Source: Daedaleopsis sinensis
Lineage: Eukaryota; Basidiomycota; Agaricomycetes; Polyporales; Polyporaceae
NCBI GenBank assembly: GCA_033807695.1
Contig: CM066309.1
Coordinates: 2,480,001 to 2,544,000 of the forward strand
DNA length: 64,000 nt
Direction: 5' to 3'
The translations under genes were made by a program, and so were the position numbers. Below the pieces are notes generated by a model that saw only the letters and a list, made by a program, of their open reading frames with translations, did not search any database and was not told the DNA's origin. The stretch's first letter is position 1. Each line of letters opens with the position of its first letter. This document shows, piece after piece, positions 32,822-44,654 of the stretch.

Positions 32822-34716
32822 TTAACACGTGAAAGGCAAGCCTACGAGGCCTTGACGGTATGCATCTACAATCAGCTGTACTCGAGTGATCCGTGAGCAC
32901 TGAGAAGGGCAAAAGCAAAAGCATGGTCCTCACCTTGACTGAGACAAATGTGCCGGCTATGCACATGAACGCTCCTGAAATCACCGTCAACACCGCAAGC
33001 ATGGTCCCGAACCACCTTCGCTTCAATCCATCCACCCCGCCCTTCAAGTAGAATGTGTCATGTAGCCAGAAGAATCCCGCCACTCCATACGTATACCAGG
33101 ACGCAAAGAGTGACGCGGTGATGCCCGTGAGATAGGCGAAGATCGGAACGGCGGTCGCGAGCACAAACGCGATGGCTGTGGCTGCGAAGCAAAGGAAGAT
33201 CCATATCGTCCACCCTAGCCATGTGTGCGAGTACACGTGCGGCGTGTGGCGGAAGAAGCGGACGAAGAGCAGTTTGGCGGCAGCGTGGGCGTTGAGCGAA
33301 CCCGTACTAACACCAACCAGTGTGAGAGAAGACCTCGTCAGAGCTGCGAGCTAGGACTTACATGAGGAAGTTGACCATGCCGATGCCGAAGGTGATCTTG
33401 GACCAAACGGGTGGGAGGGAGAATAGAGCCGGCGAGGCGACGGTGCTACCGATATACACATAGACGACCACGCTGAATACTGCGTAAAATATTGTCGCGA
33501 ATCCTTGAAGCACCCAGGCTGCCTAGACCAACAGTCAGGCATCATTCAGCAATCGTTCAAGTCGAGGCCGACCTTCATTGCGTCTTTCGGGTTGCGCATC
33601 TCCGATATGAGGATGAAGAATCTGGTATACGAGCGGCGTCAGCCATCTACTGCATCTCCGAAACAGGCTCTACAACTCACATGAAATGTCCTGAGACCAA
33701 ATGGTTGTATTGAGCTAAATGTTTCCGAATTACCCGAAAACAGACGTACCAGCATATGCAAATACCTTGCCAGCAGTGAGTGTCCGGTGTTCAGAGTTCA
33801 TAGATAGAAACACACCGGTCCGGTAATGGCGAGGAAGGCGTCTTCAAAGCTGGTTGGCACGGTGGCCATGATCACTCGACTTGGCACAGGGTTCGCTCCT
33901 GCTCCCACCATGGCGAGGAAGCCGCTTATACCGATACAGATCACGCTGACGATTCCCAGCCAGCTTAGTCGAGTAAGTGTCCGCGGCAAGGACAGACAAA
34001 AGGTGACCACCGAGAAGATCGCGAGGAGTACCATCGCACAAAGACCATTGTCAGAAAGAACTGATAATGCTTGCTGTCCCGATAGTATGAGCGCTCCCTG
34101 CGAAATAAGTAAGTTAAGATACTTGATGTTGTGTGCAGAGAAGCTCAACTCACCGTTGCGAAGATCGCAAATATTATCGACCCTATTGACAGGATCTCGC
34201 GTCCAATAGGTCCAAATATAATGAATCCTGCGTCGCCTGGGAAGCCGACCAATTTGAACAAGACCTGTTCGAACAGTTTCTACGCAGTACTTACCCATAT
34301 TGTGCACCTCCGGATGGTTGAGCTTGAAGTCTACCAGTAGTTGAGCCGTATACAGGGCAAACACACCGAGGAAGATGGTTAGAACGAGCGACGGGACAAT
34401 TCCTATCACGTATTGTCAGGAGGATAACAGTATGCGCGGCAAGAGACGTACCAACCACCGCCATCGCGTTAGGCAGCGTAAGCATCCCGTTGCTCACGAT
34501 CTCAGCTATCATGAGTGCACTGACAAGCTAGTTTGAAATCAGCCTGAGGCGCGCATCTTGACATGGAGCATCTCTCACCTGCCAGCTTAATGTCTTATAT
34601 CGAATCTCGTGGTCGTCCTCGTCTCCGAACACATCTAGCTGAGGAGCTTTGTCGGGGAGAGCTTCCTTGGCGTAGGCCTCTGTAGTGTTTCCATCGGCTC
34701 CCTCGACGACCGACAT
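32822..34716 (-). CDS. Amino-acid transporter, AAAP/AVT (mtr-like) family, 457 aa, 11 exons
   Basis: Exons: 34716-34579, 34527-34452, 34402-34295, 34236-34154, 34097-33816, 33765-33750 (16 nt), 33714-33681, 33621-33573, 33522-33362, 33306-32934 and 32875-32822. They total 1374 nt, all in phase. A soluble acidic N-terminus (about residues 1-45) precedes eleven or so membrane segments. Family elements are ALMIAEIVSNGMLTLPNAMA in TM1, VPSLVLTIFLGVFALYTAQL, FAYAAQYNHLVSGHF, FFILISEMRNPKDAMKAAW and WSKITFGIGMVNFLI. This resembles fungal neutral amino-acid permeases of the Neurospora mtr type, which are proton-coupled uptake systems. Specificity cannot be read from sequence. A decayed duplicate of the last two exons follows at 32810-32641. 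Confidence 0.88.
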
Positions 34717-35796
34717 GGCAGCTGTTCAAGAGCAAGGAGTGATGGCAATCTCCTCGCTTGCTTTTAGCACGATAGTGAGGCGATCGATCTCACGGGTGTC
34801 GGTTCTGAGTCTGGGATGCGGAGGAAATGCTGGGAAAGTGAGGGCGGCGTTGGGCTAGTGCTGTCAACCCGTTAGATACCATATGGCAAGAACCCAACGT
34901 GGGAGCCCCTTCTTTGTTACTAAACGGTACTCACCGGCCGCTCCGGTCCCTCCATGGGGCAGGCGTCCGATACAACTTCTCATATCCGCACATCTCCCGA
35001 ATGGTGGATTAAAGGTGGATCATTATTAAGTCACAGCACTCTTGCAAATGCTTTGTACCAAGAGTGCCGTGACTCATCATATTGGTGAGCGGTCGCTCTT
35101 CGAGACTAGATCGGAGAGCCTGAGTGAGACGCGCAATTCCCAATTTCCGTGAAAGAACGAACGCTCGCCACCACATCACCAGTCCTACTCGCAGAAGCAG
35201 TAGATGAGCAGCGGAGATAACTGCTGACTTGCTCGACAGTCTCAGGCTGCAGAGTGTGTACCTGATACAGGGAAAGGTGTATGCCATGCGTATATAAGTA
35301 TTCAGCATTGTTTCAGCATGCCTGTCTAACTCACCTAACGTGCATGCAGCTTATCTAGCTGCCGCGTTGATCGGCCGAGATTACTAGCATCGACTCGGTG
35401 GCCGCGGGATGCCACTGGGCCAACACTGGGCTCTTGGTTCAGGTTTCCAGTGATTCACCGATCGCTCCGTCGCAGGCTGAGCGAGTGAAGCGTGTAGCGT
35501 GCATATAGAAAGCTGTGGATGTATGACTGGAAGCCTGATGGATGATGGCCGGTATATGCGAAGGAAAACGGTCTGCGTCTGTCAGCGTCGAAGGACTCGG
35601 AGGGGAAGCAAAATATTGACCGTCTCCCGGCGCTTAGGGTATGTTCATAAATCCGAGAGGAATTGGTCCATGTGATTGTATTGCATACGCTCTACTTTCA
35701 TCTATGGATTGTATGCCCATGAAAAGCTATAGCGACTTACAAACGTAGCGGAACCTGAGGGAAGATATCGCCATTTCGGAGGGAGAACCAAAAATA
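34717..35796. other. Intergenic between transporter and tRNA-His
   Basis: This should contain the transporter promoter. No coding structure was seen on either strand. Confidence 0.5.
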
Positions 35797-35879
35797 TGTC
35801 CCAGGGAGGATTCGAGCCTCCGTCTTCACGGACTTGTGAGTGCCACAACGTGATGATCTAACCACTAATCGACAAGGAC
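35797..35879 (-). tRNA. tRNA-His (GTG) with short intron
   Basis: Read on the minus strand: acceptor 5' side GTCCTTG (35879-35873) pairs with CTGGGAC (35804-35798) with one mismatch and one wobble. The D-arm is GAT/ATC around TAGTGGTTAG. The anticodon stem is TCACG/CGTGA with loop start TTGTGG, giving anticodon GTG. An about 11-nt insertion after position 37 is the expected place for a nuclear tRNA intron. The T-arm is GGAGG/CCTCC with loop CTCGAAT. A run of T follows directly as a Pol III terminator, and no CCA is encoded, as usual for eukaryotes. Confidence 0.85.
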
Positions 35880-36525
35880 CGGAAGAAGGAACCTTCGTGG
35901 GCTAAATCACCAGCTCAGTCTGGAAATGTCTATGCGGGAACTCCATCCAAGCGTGGTAAAACTGTACTTAGTAACTTGACAAGTTGATCATCCACCACCA
36001 TGACCGGACTGACAGATGTAGTACATGCGACTTCGCCTCAGGACAAAACCCTCGTATCATCTCGACTTGATGATGCATCTGCTTATGTTGTTCCTAAGCT
36101 ATACCACTGCGACGACGGATCCCGAGTCCATGCTATGGCAGGCACTTCAGTGGCGGCGGGTATCTTCATTCTGACAGCGGGTCACTTGAATGAACGGTAG
36201 CACATGCACTACAGGTTACGGGCAGCGCACATGTCCGACGCACTGGGAAAGCCCTAGAATGGTTACCACAGTACGCAGCTAGAACATGCCAGGTTCTATC
36301 TGGCGGCTATACTGACACTCTGACAAGTCAACGTATATGTACCGTGGATATAACAGGCCTTCGCAGTTCAGTCTGCTGTAGTTGCGCTAGGCTCTCCTCA
36401 CCTCGCGAGACAAACACGAGCATGACGATAAATTCAAGCTACAGGCAAGACATGCTATTGATCGGTACCCTTCCTCTGCTGTACCTTGACAAGGCATGTC
36501 CTGCCATACTATTTCTCTTCGAATT
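35880..36525. other. Intergenic
   Basis: Upstream of a DUF6533 gene. Short open stretches only, and no supported gene. The promoter and possibly an upstream first exon of the next gene lie here. Confidence 0.45.
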
Positions 36526-38292
36526 ATGGTGACTTATGACCTCTTTCCAAATAGTACTCTAAGGGTGAGCAGGATCAAAGTCAACGCCCGCATAAACACT
36601 GATGTTCCAACCGCTTTTAGTGGCATCGCTCACTTTCCTGGTGCGCGTTCTCGTTCGTGTCCGCTCGGGATTGCTACATCGTGACCGCCTCTGTTCCAGC
36701 TACTCGAGACAATCTCAACGTTACCCGACGAGGTAAGGTCCGTCCGTTAAGTGGCCGCCGTGGAAGCTCAACGACCACTCAGGTTACTCTGGTCTGGCAC
36801 GCGGGGATGAGCCACATGAAGATCGTCTACATGGTGAACAAATACTCTGCCCTCTTGGACACGGCACTGAGTGTGGCATGTGCGTGATCACTTTATTGCC
36901 CATGGCGGTGTGCTGACGCTATCTACAGTGAATGTCGGAACCTTCGAGTCTAAGGTGAAATCTTATCCGTGATATACCGTTCACGCACTGAAACAGTACG
37001 CAGTCCTGCGAACCTCAGTTCAAAATAATCGCCGGTCAGCACCACGCCTGACACACAGACATGTTGACGGCTCTGACACATGATCTTCGGCGGCGCCAGG
37101 GAGCTATATCGTCGGGATGTTGTTCTCCGAATGTCAGTCCTACTCCCCCTGACAAGGCTCAGACGCTTATCGTGATAAATGCAATCGTGGTTTGGCCCTC
37201 GTTGGCTCGTCGACCGCAGTCATCCTGATAGCGCGGACCTTGGCTCTCTGGGCGTTCAACAAGTACATCATCGCGTTCTTGGTCGGCGGCTTTCTGGAGA
37301 TTCTCGTAGGTCTCCTGCTACCCGGGCGCTGGATGCACGACGAGCACTAACTTTGGTACCCACCACAGCCTATGGTCTTATATGTGGCCCATAATGCGTT
37401 TCGCACCGACATGCGCAAGTACATGAGCGCTCTGCATAATGTCTCGCCGCCACTCACACTCGCGTATAGATTTCCCAGATAACGTAGTACGAGTCACTGG
37501 ATGCCTCCCTAACATCCAAGACCAGGAATTATGGCCCGCGTTTCTCTTCCTGATAATCGCGGAGACTAGTAAGCCCTCGTCGATTCCGCGTACTCGCCAC
37601 GGTCGCTCACAACGAAGCCGTGGCAGATATCTTTATCCTCACAATTCTCAAGCGCTATTTGGAACCTGCCGGTGAGTCGCAGTGGTCTTGACATTTGACG
37701 CGCACTTATTTCGCTCTGAAGACGAGAGGTTGCGAACAGGACGCTTGTTAGACATCATTCATCGAGATGGTGCGCCCCCGTTTGACGTTTGCTTTGCCAG
37801 TGGAGGGCTTCCATAAAATGACGCACTACCTAGGTATACATTTCTATGTTATCGTGCTCGGTATGTGTCTGCAGCTTTTGCAAGCCGGAGCGCTCGCTCT
37901 GACTCAAATCCACACCTCCGAACTGGTTGCCAGCGATCTCCATCATGAATCTCTTCGTCGTGCTACTAGCGCCTGTATGTAGCTCTGACTTCTTCTCGCG
38001 CTTCACTGAGTACTTGCTGACGACGAGCCGCACCCTGTACAGCCTGAGTTATCGACTTTCATGCAGACGTGCGTCGTGCATTATGTCACACTGGGCCGAT
38101 TCCCTGTGATATTGAATCTGATGTACTCGCAGACCGCTCCGCGTGGTACACAGCTCCCTGTGCGCTCGCGTGGTGCTCAACATCCGGAAGACTGCCTCGT
38201 CGACGTCGGTGATCGACCTATGCGACTCGGACCCCGCCATCGAGGTAGAGCCTGGTAGAGCGCCATCCGTCGAGCGCTCGCTGGAAGCATGA
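36526..38292 (+). CDS. DUF6533-type multi-pass membrane protein, paralogue of the 16.9-kb gene
   Basis: Well-supported exons: 36621-36640, 36700-36732, 36783-36879, 36929-36954, 37004-37034, 37100-37132, 37220-37305, 37369-37414, 37470-37568, 37627-37671, 37722-37769, 37834-37860, 37934-37974, 38043-38068 and 38133-38292, all in phase. Exon 1 is uncertain; I propose 36526-36553 (MVTYDLFPN), with an in-frame ATG at 36496 as alternative. The DUF6533 core reads ETISTLPDEV, then LVWHAGMSHMKIVYMVNKYS. Later segments are FILIARTLALWAFNKYIIAF and ELWPAFLFLIIAET, and the tail is LRVVHSSLCARVVLNIRKTA. Twelve exon lengths (20, 33, 97, 26, 31, 33, 86, 46, 99, 48 and 26 nt, plus a 68-nt exon here split by an extra intron) match the 16.9-kb gene. 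The intron after 37414 uses a GC donor (GCAAGT). Seven-pass receptor-like topology, function unknown. Confidence 0.8.
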
Positions 38293-39835
38293 GGCTTGAG
38301 GGCTCGCTCGAGGATGGTGTTCCGGCTCGGGAGGGTTAATCTGGACCCTGTCAGTCGTTGAACGAGTTCCATTCTGGCGCTGTGCATTCGAACCTGCCTA
38401 GGCTGGCCGATGTTCCCGACCATACGATCCGTCTCCCAGTAGTTGCGTCGGTTGAATGCCATGCCCACTGGCATGTTGACGATCAATGCATGCATATGCC
38501 CTTCTACGAGCGAGCATCCCATGACATCTGTTCTCCCGCGAAGGAATTAACGTTAACCATCATCCGGTACGGCCCACCGCCACCTCCGAATACGGCGAAT
38601 TTGAAGACATCCGGTCCCCCTTGGCCATGATCCTAGTCGGCCTACACACCATACCCTGGCCAGGATGGAGCTTCGATCTGCACATGGGTGCTTTCGTATA
38701 CTCTTGAATTCACCTTCGTATCTACGCGGACCGCAACAACTTCGACTAGTGGCCGATATCGTCAGCGCCAGCTTTCTACATTTCCCGCGCCGGCGGCCTG
38801 GCTATGAATCCGGATTTGAAGCCCACAGCCTGTCCGACCCTGGGAGATGCGGCGAGGCGAGTACAGATTACCCACTGGCAGTACCACCGCACCGCACCGA
38901 CCTGGGGCTGCAGCCTGAGCAGTGCCTGCGAGATATCTCCCCACAGCGGTCCATGGGAACACCCGCGCCCGCGTCCAGGCCTATCAGCAAAGTGAACATG
39001 CCTGCCGAACAAGCTCGCACCGCGACTTCGCCCGTACTGGCCGCGAGCTGTTCGCAGCTCTCCAGAAGCTTCCCGTCGACGGACCACGGTCGACTCGATG
39101 ACGCACGGCAGTACTTCTTGAACGTCTTCTCCGTCTTCTTCGTACCATCTGCGCACCACGTGCCTCGACCCGTGGTAGGTGTAGTGTGCCCTTTCCGTAC
39201 TACCTTGTTGTTCGCGGCTGTGGTCACAGACCCGCGGTGAGTACTGAGTACTGAGTACTGAGTTCTGTGTCGATCTTACGAGATACATGGCAGACGCGTG
39301 CAGGCGCATAAGTATATGGGCCCCGTGATAAGTGCGTATACCATGCATGCCAGTTCGTAACTTAAACAGTCCGAGCTCTTCGATGTCAACAGTTCGTTGC
39401 CGGTGAGATCGGAAGACGCGGTGTGGACCACGACCGTGCATAGGAGGAAAGAAGACGCGTTCTACGCCCGCGGCGTAGCCCGATTCGGAGCGTGGAGGGT
39501 GTGAGGCCGATCACTGGTGTGCAGAGGGTCAATCAGACGTGATCATCGCGCTGCGTGTCGCAATCACATACCGGACGGAAACAATGTCTGCAACAGTAGC
39601 GTCCCGCGGTGCTTCGACCCGATCCAGGCCGGGCATTATCGATGATGCTCAGCGAGTGAGGAGCATACACTGCAACGTCAAGTTCCAAGCGCGGTGAGCG
39701 AATATTTGCGCGTTCCGGGAGCGCACACAAGAGTTGAGGACGTTTGAAACACGTAATTGGATTTATGGGGTAGTGTACAGTTCAAAATTCTACCATCGCA
39801 AGGTCCGACCTTTTACGACACCTGAGTATGCACGT
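38293..39835. other. Region without a supported gene
   Basis: Several medium open frames overlap here (for example 38665-39240 on + and 39441-38776 on -), but none has consistent codon bias, splice structure or a recognisable domain. A 7-bp tandem repeat (TGAGTAC) lies at 39238-39258. A gene relic is possible but unproven. Confidence 0.45.
39238..39265. repeat. 7-bp tandem repeat (TGAGTAC)3 plus one degenerate unit
   Basis: Three exact TGAGTAC units followed by TGAGTTC, in non-coding DNA. Confidence 0.85.
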
Positions 39836-40746
39836 CTAGAACTTAACCTTGGCGACAGTCTCGTAGAACGCCTTGCCCTGGATCTCGGCGACCTCAAGCT
39901 CAAGAGCAGAAGGCTGGCGAGAGCCGTCGACACCAGCGAAGGTGCCTGCGCCCCAAGGAGAACCTATAGCAGATAGCTATCAGCATCACGTCAACCTGGG
40001 TGAAGCAGCCACAAGATGATTTGAGAAGCAGGCACCGGTGACGCTTGGGGTTCCGGTGCGGACGGGGACGGGCGCATGCGGCAGCTAAATATACTAGATT
40101 TACTCACCACCGTGGACCTCATTGAGGTTCGCGAGATGGGGGAACGCCTTGCCGTACCCGAGGGGCACGAAGTTGATGCCGTGGTGGACGAAGGTGGACA
40201 GGGTCGCGAGCACGGTCGACTCCTGGCCGCCGCCGGCGCTGGCGGTGGCGACGAACACGCCCGCGTACTTGCCGATGAGCGCGCCGGACGACCAGAGCTG
40301 GCCGGTCGCGTCCCAGAACGTCTTCCACTGCGCGGGGAAGTTGCCGTAGCGGGTGGGGATGCCGAGCAGGATGCCGTCGAACTGGGCGACGTCGGCGGGG
40401 GCGAGCACGGGGTAGTCGGGCTTGGGGGGCGCGTACATCTTGGTGAGGACCTCGGCCGGGAGGGTCTCCTGGATCTGGTAGATGGTCGCGGAGCCTCCGG
40501 CGGCCTCGATGCCCTTCTTCTCGGCCTCGGCGACTGGAAACGCGATGAAGGTGAGTAGCTGGGCATCGCGAGGATGGTGGGCAGGGACGTACGCTTGGCG
40601 ACATGGCCGTACATGGAGTAGATGATGATGGCGACCTTGGGGGAGGACATGGCTGCAGCAGGAGCGGGGGAGGAGGATGGGGGAGGGGCGGGCTTGGAGT
40701 CGTCGTCCGCGTGGTTGTTCTTAAGACGCTTTCCTGGAAAGCACAT
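39836..40746 (-). CDS. WrbA-like NAD(P)H:quinone oxidoreductase, 235 aa
   Basis: Three exons: 40746-40593, 40533-40108 and 39963-39836, totalling 708 nt in phase. The flavodoxin-like FMN fold is clear: [14 protein letters not shown] (phosphate-binding loop), [55 protein letters not shown] and [18 protein letters not shown]. WrbA/Pst2/Ycp4-type enzymes reduce quinones by two electrons, limiting redox cycling; in wood-decay fungi they act on lignin- and aromatic-derived quinones. I start at [12 protein letters not shown] rather than at the inner MSSPKVAI because a Pro/Ala linker ([15 protein letters not shown]) stays in frame and the Cys next to Met1 could be lipidated, which would place it at membranes (inference). 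The inner start would give a 200-residue cytosolic form. Confidence 0.9.
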
Positions 40747-42169
40747 CCAAGAGAAGTGATGGGGTCTTTCGAGAGTAGCACATCCCGTCTTTATACATCG
40801 ATCGAGCGTCTCGAGCGAGCAGCAATCGCGAGAGTCGTGAGATGTTCTGACCTTTTGTGACCTCCAACCCCTCTGAAACCTTGTTTGCTTACCGTTATCC
40901 CCGCCCCTGTCCCTCTCCGTCCGCACCTGCGACCAGTGTTCGTCCGCGCGGGCTGATGTGGGCAGCGAATGCTCGAATCCTCCACATGCGCTCGTCACTG
41001 CTGGCGTGGGTGGATGGTGAATTCAAGGAGGGCAGAGAGCAGTAGACAGAGGAGGCGGCGCGTGACGCGTCACGCGTCATCCCCCATGTGGCTGTGTCCT
41101 CCCCATATCGGGGAATCTATTCTCGTCCGCGACGACCCAAGATAGCGCCAGGGTTCTCACACCAACCCTCGTCGCTGTCCTCGTCCATCTCGCTCTGTTC
41201 TTCATGCGGGTCCGCGACTGCCATGCGTTAGGCTGATATTCCTCATTCTCGTTGTTTTTCCCACCCGTTCCCACACAGTTCCATAGTAGCCGTCCGTAAA
41301 CGTTAACCCGCGTCTTCTGTCAATTCATGCAGAGTTTATGTTAGGTCATTCCTGAATTGTCTCGTCATTTTATTGCCAATACGTTTGAAACTCTTCTGAC
41401 AAGGAAGTGCAAGGACGGTGGTGATCAGTGCCAGTGAGTCACTTCGTTCCGTTCGTACGCAGAATTCGCGCAACTTTGGTCATGATTACTTTTGTCAGCA
41501 TTACACACCACTTCGCTCGGTGACACGCGTCATCACTTTTTGAAGTTGAATCTTGAAGGTGATTCATATAAGCTGCAAGACGTGGTGCGCGTGGTGATTC
41601 AAGAGGTGAGCCAATCTCGCAGCAGTGTGACTAAGCATTCATATTGATACCAGCCATGCTCACATCTCATACTGACAGGTAGAGTGGCTAACACCTTGCT
41701 AACGTGTCGCTCCAATTACCAGCCAATGTACATGAAAGGCACGGCTTCTGTCCATAGCAAAGTATCCGAAGTGCAGTATGTATGCCGCAGGGGGCGATAT
41801 TTTGATGGATGGTAAGGCTCTATCTGGCGCAGGAGCCGCTATAACCTTCACCTTCACGATCGCAATTAAACACGATATAACAAGCACTCGTGGAACGGAG
41901 TTCAGGACGATGCTCGTCGCAAACATCAGCGCCCATGGTCAGGGCCGACTCATTCTACCCCTTTCTTCCCGCCTATCACCCTTGCCCCTGCATCACCATG
42001 AGTATCCTATGACCAGCATGAACAGGCTCTTCGAAAGTGTCTCCCTGTCAGCATGAACAGGCTCTTCGAAAGTGTCTCCGTGTCAGCATCATCGTGCTCG
42101 TCTCTCGTTTGCCAATCCACAAGCTAACGCGCTCGCTATCCAACCACCTTATACACTCGTTTTCTTGAC
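40747..42169. other. Divergent intergenic region with ACGCGT-rich patch
   Basis: This lies between the WrbA-like gene (-) and the membrane-protein gene (+), so it must contain both promoters. A palindromic ACGCGT-rich cluster is at about 41059-41080 (GTGACGCGTCACGCGTCA), with another ACGCGT near 41525. A 35-bp tandem duplication lies at 42015-42084. No gene seen. Confidence 0.5.
42015..42084. repeat. 35-bp tandem duplication upstream of a membrane-protein gene
   Basis: Units 42015-42049 and 42050-42084 are identical except for one base (C versus G near the end). They lie 86-155 nt upstream of the ATG at 42170, in the likely promoter or leader, and duplicate an internal TTCGAA palindrome. Confidence 0.9.
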
Positions 42170-43886
42170 ATGCTACTCTCCTTCACCTGCTACGTCTCCA
42201 TTCTCTTCCACGGCGAGTTGCTAGCCCGGGCTGCCACGACTGGAACCGCCGACGACACGGATGTGGGCATGTACTACTCGGGTCTATGGATCCCCGACGG
42301 CGACCCGCACACCTTCGGAAGCCACGACACCTGGACGAACCAGACTGGTGCGAGTGTGGCGTTCGACTTCATCGGTAAGCCCTATCCGTGTCTGGGTCTG
42401 CCAAGGCACTGCATCTCACGGGCTCTTGCCGTAGGTACAAATATCCAGGTGTTTGCAACGCGCCGTCCAGAGGGCACGTACCTCACCAACGTCTCCTTCT
42501 CCATCGACGGAGGCCCCGCGGATCTCTGGACCTCGACCGACTTCGTCCCAGAGATCACCTACCGCAACCTCGTCTACACCTCGCCCGCGCTCTCCCCGAC
42601 CCAGCACCGCATCGTCATCACGAACCTCGGGCAGATATTCTGGCTCGACTACGTGCAGTGGACGACCGCGGACTCGCCTCCGGGTACGGGAGGCAGCGGT
42701 GGCGGCGGCGGAAGCGGAATGACGAGCGCAACATCGACTGCTAGTCCCCCAGCACAGAGCCACCACTCTCCGCCGCCGCAGCCAACCACATCTCATACAA
42801 GCAGCCCCGCGACCTCGACCTCTGCGGGCTCGTCCTCTGCATCCCTCCAGAGCCCCCCCGTGGGCGCATCCAAAAGCAATCCGGCGACTCGGAACGATCC
42901 CACCTCAGGCTCGCCCGACTCGGCGACATCAGCGCCCGCGGAACCGACCCCAGCTGTGGCCACAACGGACGCCAGCAACAGCAGCCCCTCGGGCCTGGGC
43001 ACCGCTGCAGACGGAGCACGGGGGCCGTCCTCATCGAAGACTCCGATAGTTGTCGGGGGCGTCGTTGGAGCGGTCGGCGCGCTCGCGCTGCTGCTCGCTG
43101 CGCTCTGGTGGCTCCACATGCGCTTGCGCTCCAAGACGCAGTCTCAAGGTGCACCGTCTCCTACAGCGTTCGCGGCGCCCGCGGGGTGCGAGCGGGAGAA
43201 CGCTAGCGGTGTTGGTGCTTTTCCATGTACGTCTGTAGTTCATCCGAGTCCTGAGGCGATACGCCAGCGATGCTTGCTCACGACACCCGTACTTGCCAGC
43301 TACGACCGCGAACTGCCCTACCCCGTCGGCCACGGAAGCAGGAACCAAGTCCCACCCATGCGCCGGGCCTCGCACGTCCCGCTTGGCAGGAGAGTGCCTG
43401 CACCCGGAGGGCAGAGGCAGAGATCCCGCTCGTTACGCCTACGACATGCGCCCGTTTGGCGCGCCCGGCCCTATGGGATTCGGAGCGGGAGGAGCCCTGC
43501 CCGGTCCATCACACGAAGACGAGGAGAAGGCGCACCCCGCGCATCTCTCCCACGGCTCTGCTTCTTGTTCCGGCTCTCCCGCCCCGTCCAGCTCGCTATA
43601 TGCGCCGTCCCCGCCATCTCCCGCCCGCCACACACGGTCCCGGGGTGCCGCGCTCCGTCTGGGGAGGCACGAGCAGGACGCTGGGGTCCGGCTCGCAGGG
43701 GGGCCGCCGGGCGATGTCGACGCTTCGGGGCAGACGTGGACGCCTGCGGGGTACGGCGCGGACAGGATGGGTGGCGAGTGCGAGACGCTCCCGCCGCCGT
43801 ATGCGCAGCTGCTTGGGCATGGGCTTCTGGGCTCCCGTGCGGTGGCGCCGCCGCTGCCGGCAGATGAACGTTTGAACGATGATTGA
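42170..43886 (+). CDS. Secretory single-pass membrane protein, 527 aa
   Basis: Three exons: 42170-42374, 42435-43226 and 43300-43886, in phase (1584 nt). Residues 1-21 are a signal peptide (MLLSFTCYVSILFHGELLA). The extracellular part has a beta-rich domain: MYYSGLWIPDGDPHTFGSHD, SVAFDFIGTNIQVFATRRPE and RIVITNLGQIFWLDYVQW, which resembles the conserved extracellular domain of many Agaricomycete single-pass proteins. A Ser/Thr/Pro-rich, probably O-glycosylated stalk (residues ~175-265) follows, then one membrane helix (IVVGGVVGAVGALALLLAAL, about 272-292) and a cytosolic tail ending in a PY-like motif (ETLPPPYAQL). The layout resembles fungal cell-surface sensors of the Mid2/Wsc/SKG6 style, but that is analogy only. 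The tail frame after the second intron is supported by the PPPY motif. Confidence 0.8.
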
Positions 43887-44654
43887 GTTCGAGTACGAGT
43901 CCGATGATCCCCCGGTGGCACTGGCTGGACTTTGTTTGAACGTTGAACTTTGAACTTTGAACTTGGAAGGCTCTTGATCGTTCTGCTTCGTCGTGTTGAT
44001 GATGAGCTGTGCGCTCGCGGCGGCGGCGATGCGTCGGTAGATATGCGCCGTGTTGTGTTGTGTGGATGGTCGTATCTCATTTGCGGTTTCACCCCGGTGC
44101 GTGGTTTTGATTTGGACGGCAGAAGACCCCGAGGAAGTGGGTGAATGCATCACGGTCACTGACGGAGCAGGAGCTATGCAATTATTTTGGGCCCAGAGGT
44201 ACGTGGTCGATCATGAGCTCAACCAGTGTACTGGTCGACTTGTATTCGGGCGCTGACCACTGCTCGTACTAGGTATACACACAGGCTGCAGTGCGCTTGA
44301 GACTGCTAGCATTGCTCTTGCCGTATAGCGTTTCGCGTTCACAAGACCGGAGCCACTCGCCTGGGGTATCTGTCCGGAATCTGCAAGGCTATCAACTTCA
44401 ATTTCTCATTCCGGTCCACACTCTATCAATTCAGTGGTGTGATTATCCCCACGAATACCACAGTGGGATCGCTTCTCATCATCATAAGGGTTGCGCCTCG
44501 TGCCACCATCTAGCTTCCTGGAGCGTAGAAGTTGACAACGCCCGTGATACTCCGCAGTGCTTCCTGAGCTTCCATCTGTGCCGATGTAAGTCCCAGTCCC
44601 ATAAAACCTGGGACCGTTGTCAGTGAGGGTACCGGAGAACATTGACCTTCATCC
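43887..44654. other. Intergenic
   Basis: No supported gene. A run of GTTTGAAC/TTGAACTT-type direct repeats occurs at about 43932-43963. The DUF6534 gene's promoter should lie in the second half. Confidence 0.5.

Noticed and set aside
38665..39240. A 191-codon plus-strand frame considered as a gene or oxidase relic
   Set aside because: A stretch near 38655 faintly recalls copper-oxidase ends, but the copper-binding His/Cys pattern is absent and no exon chain forms.
41059..41080. A palindromic ACGCGT cluster as a cell-cycle (MCB) control element
   Set aside because: ACGCGT matches the yeast MBF site, but neither neighbouring gene is a known cell-cycle target and short palindromes are expected in such DNA. 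Mentioned only within the intergenic entry.
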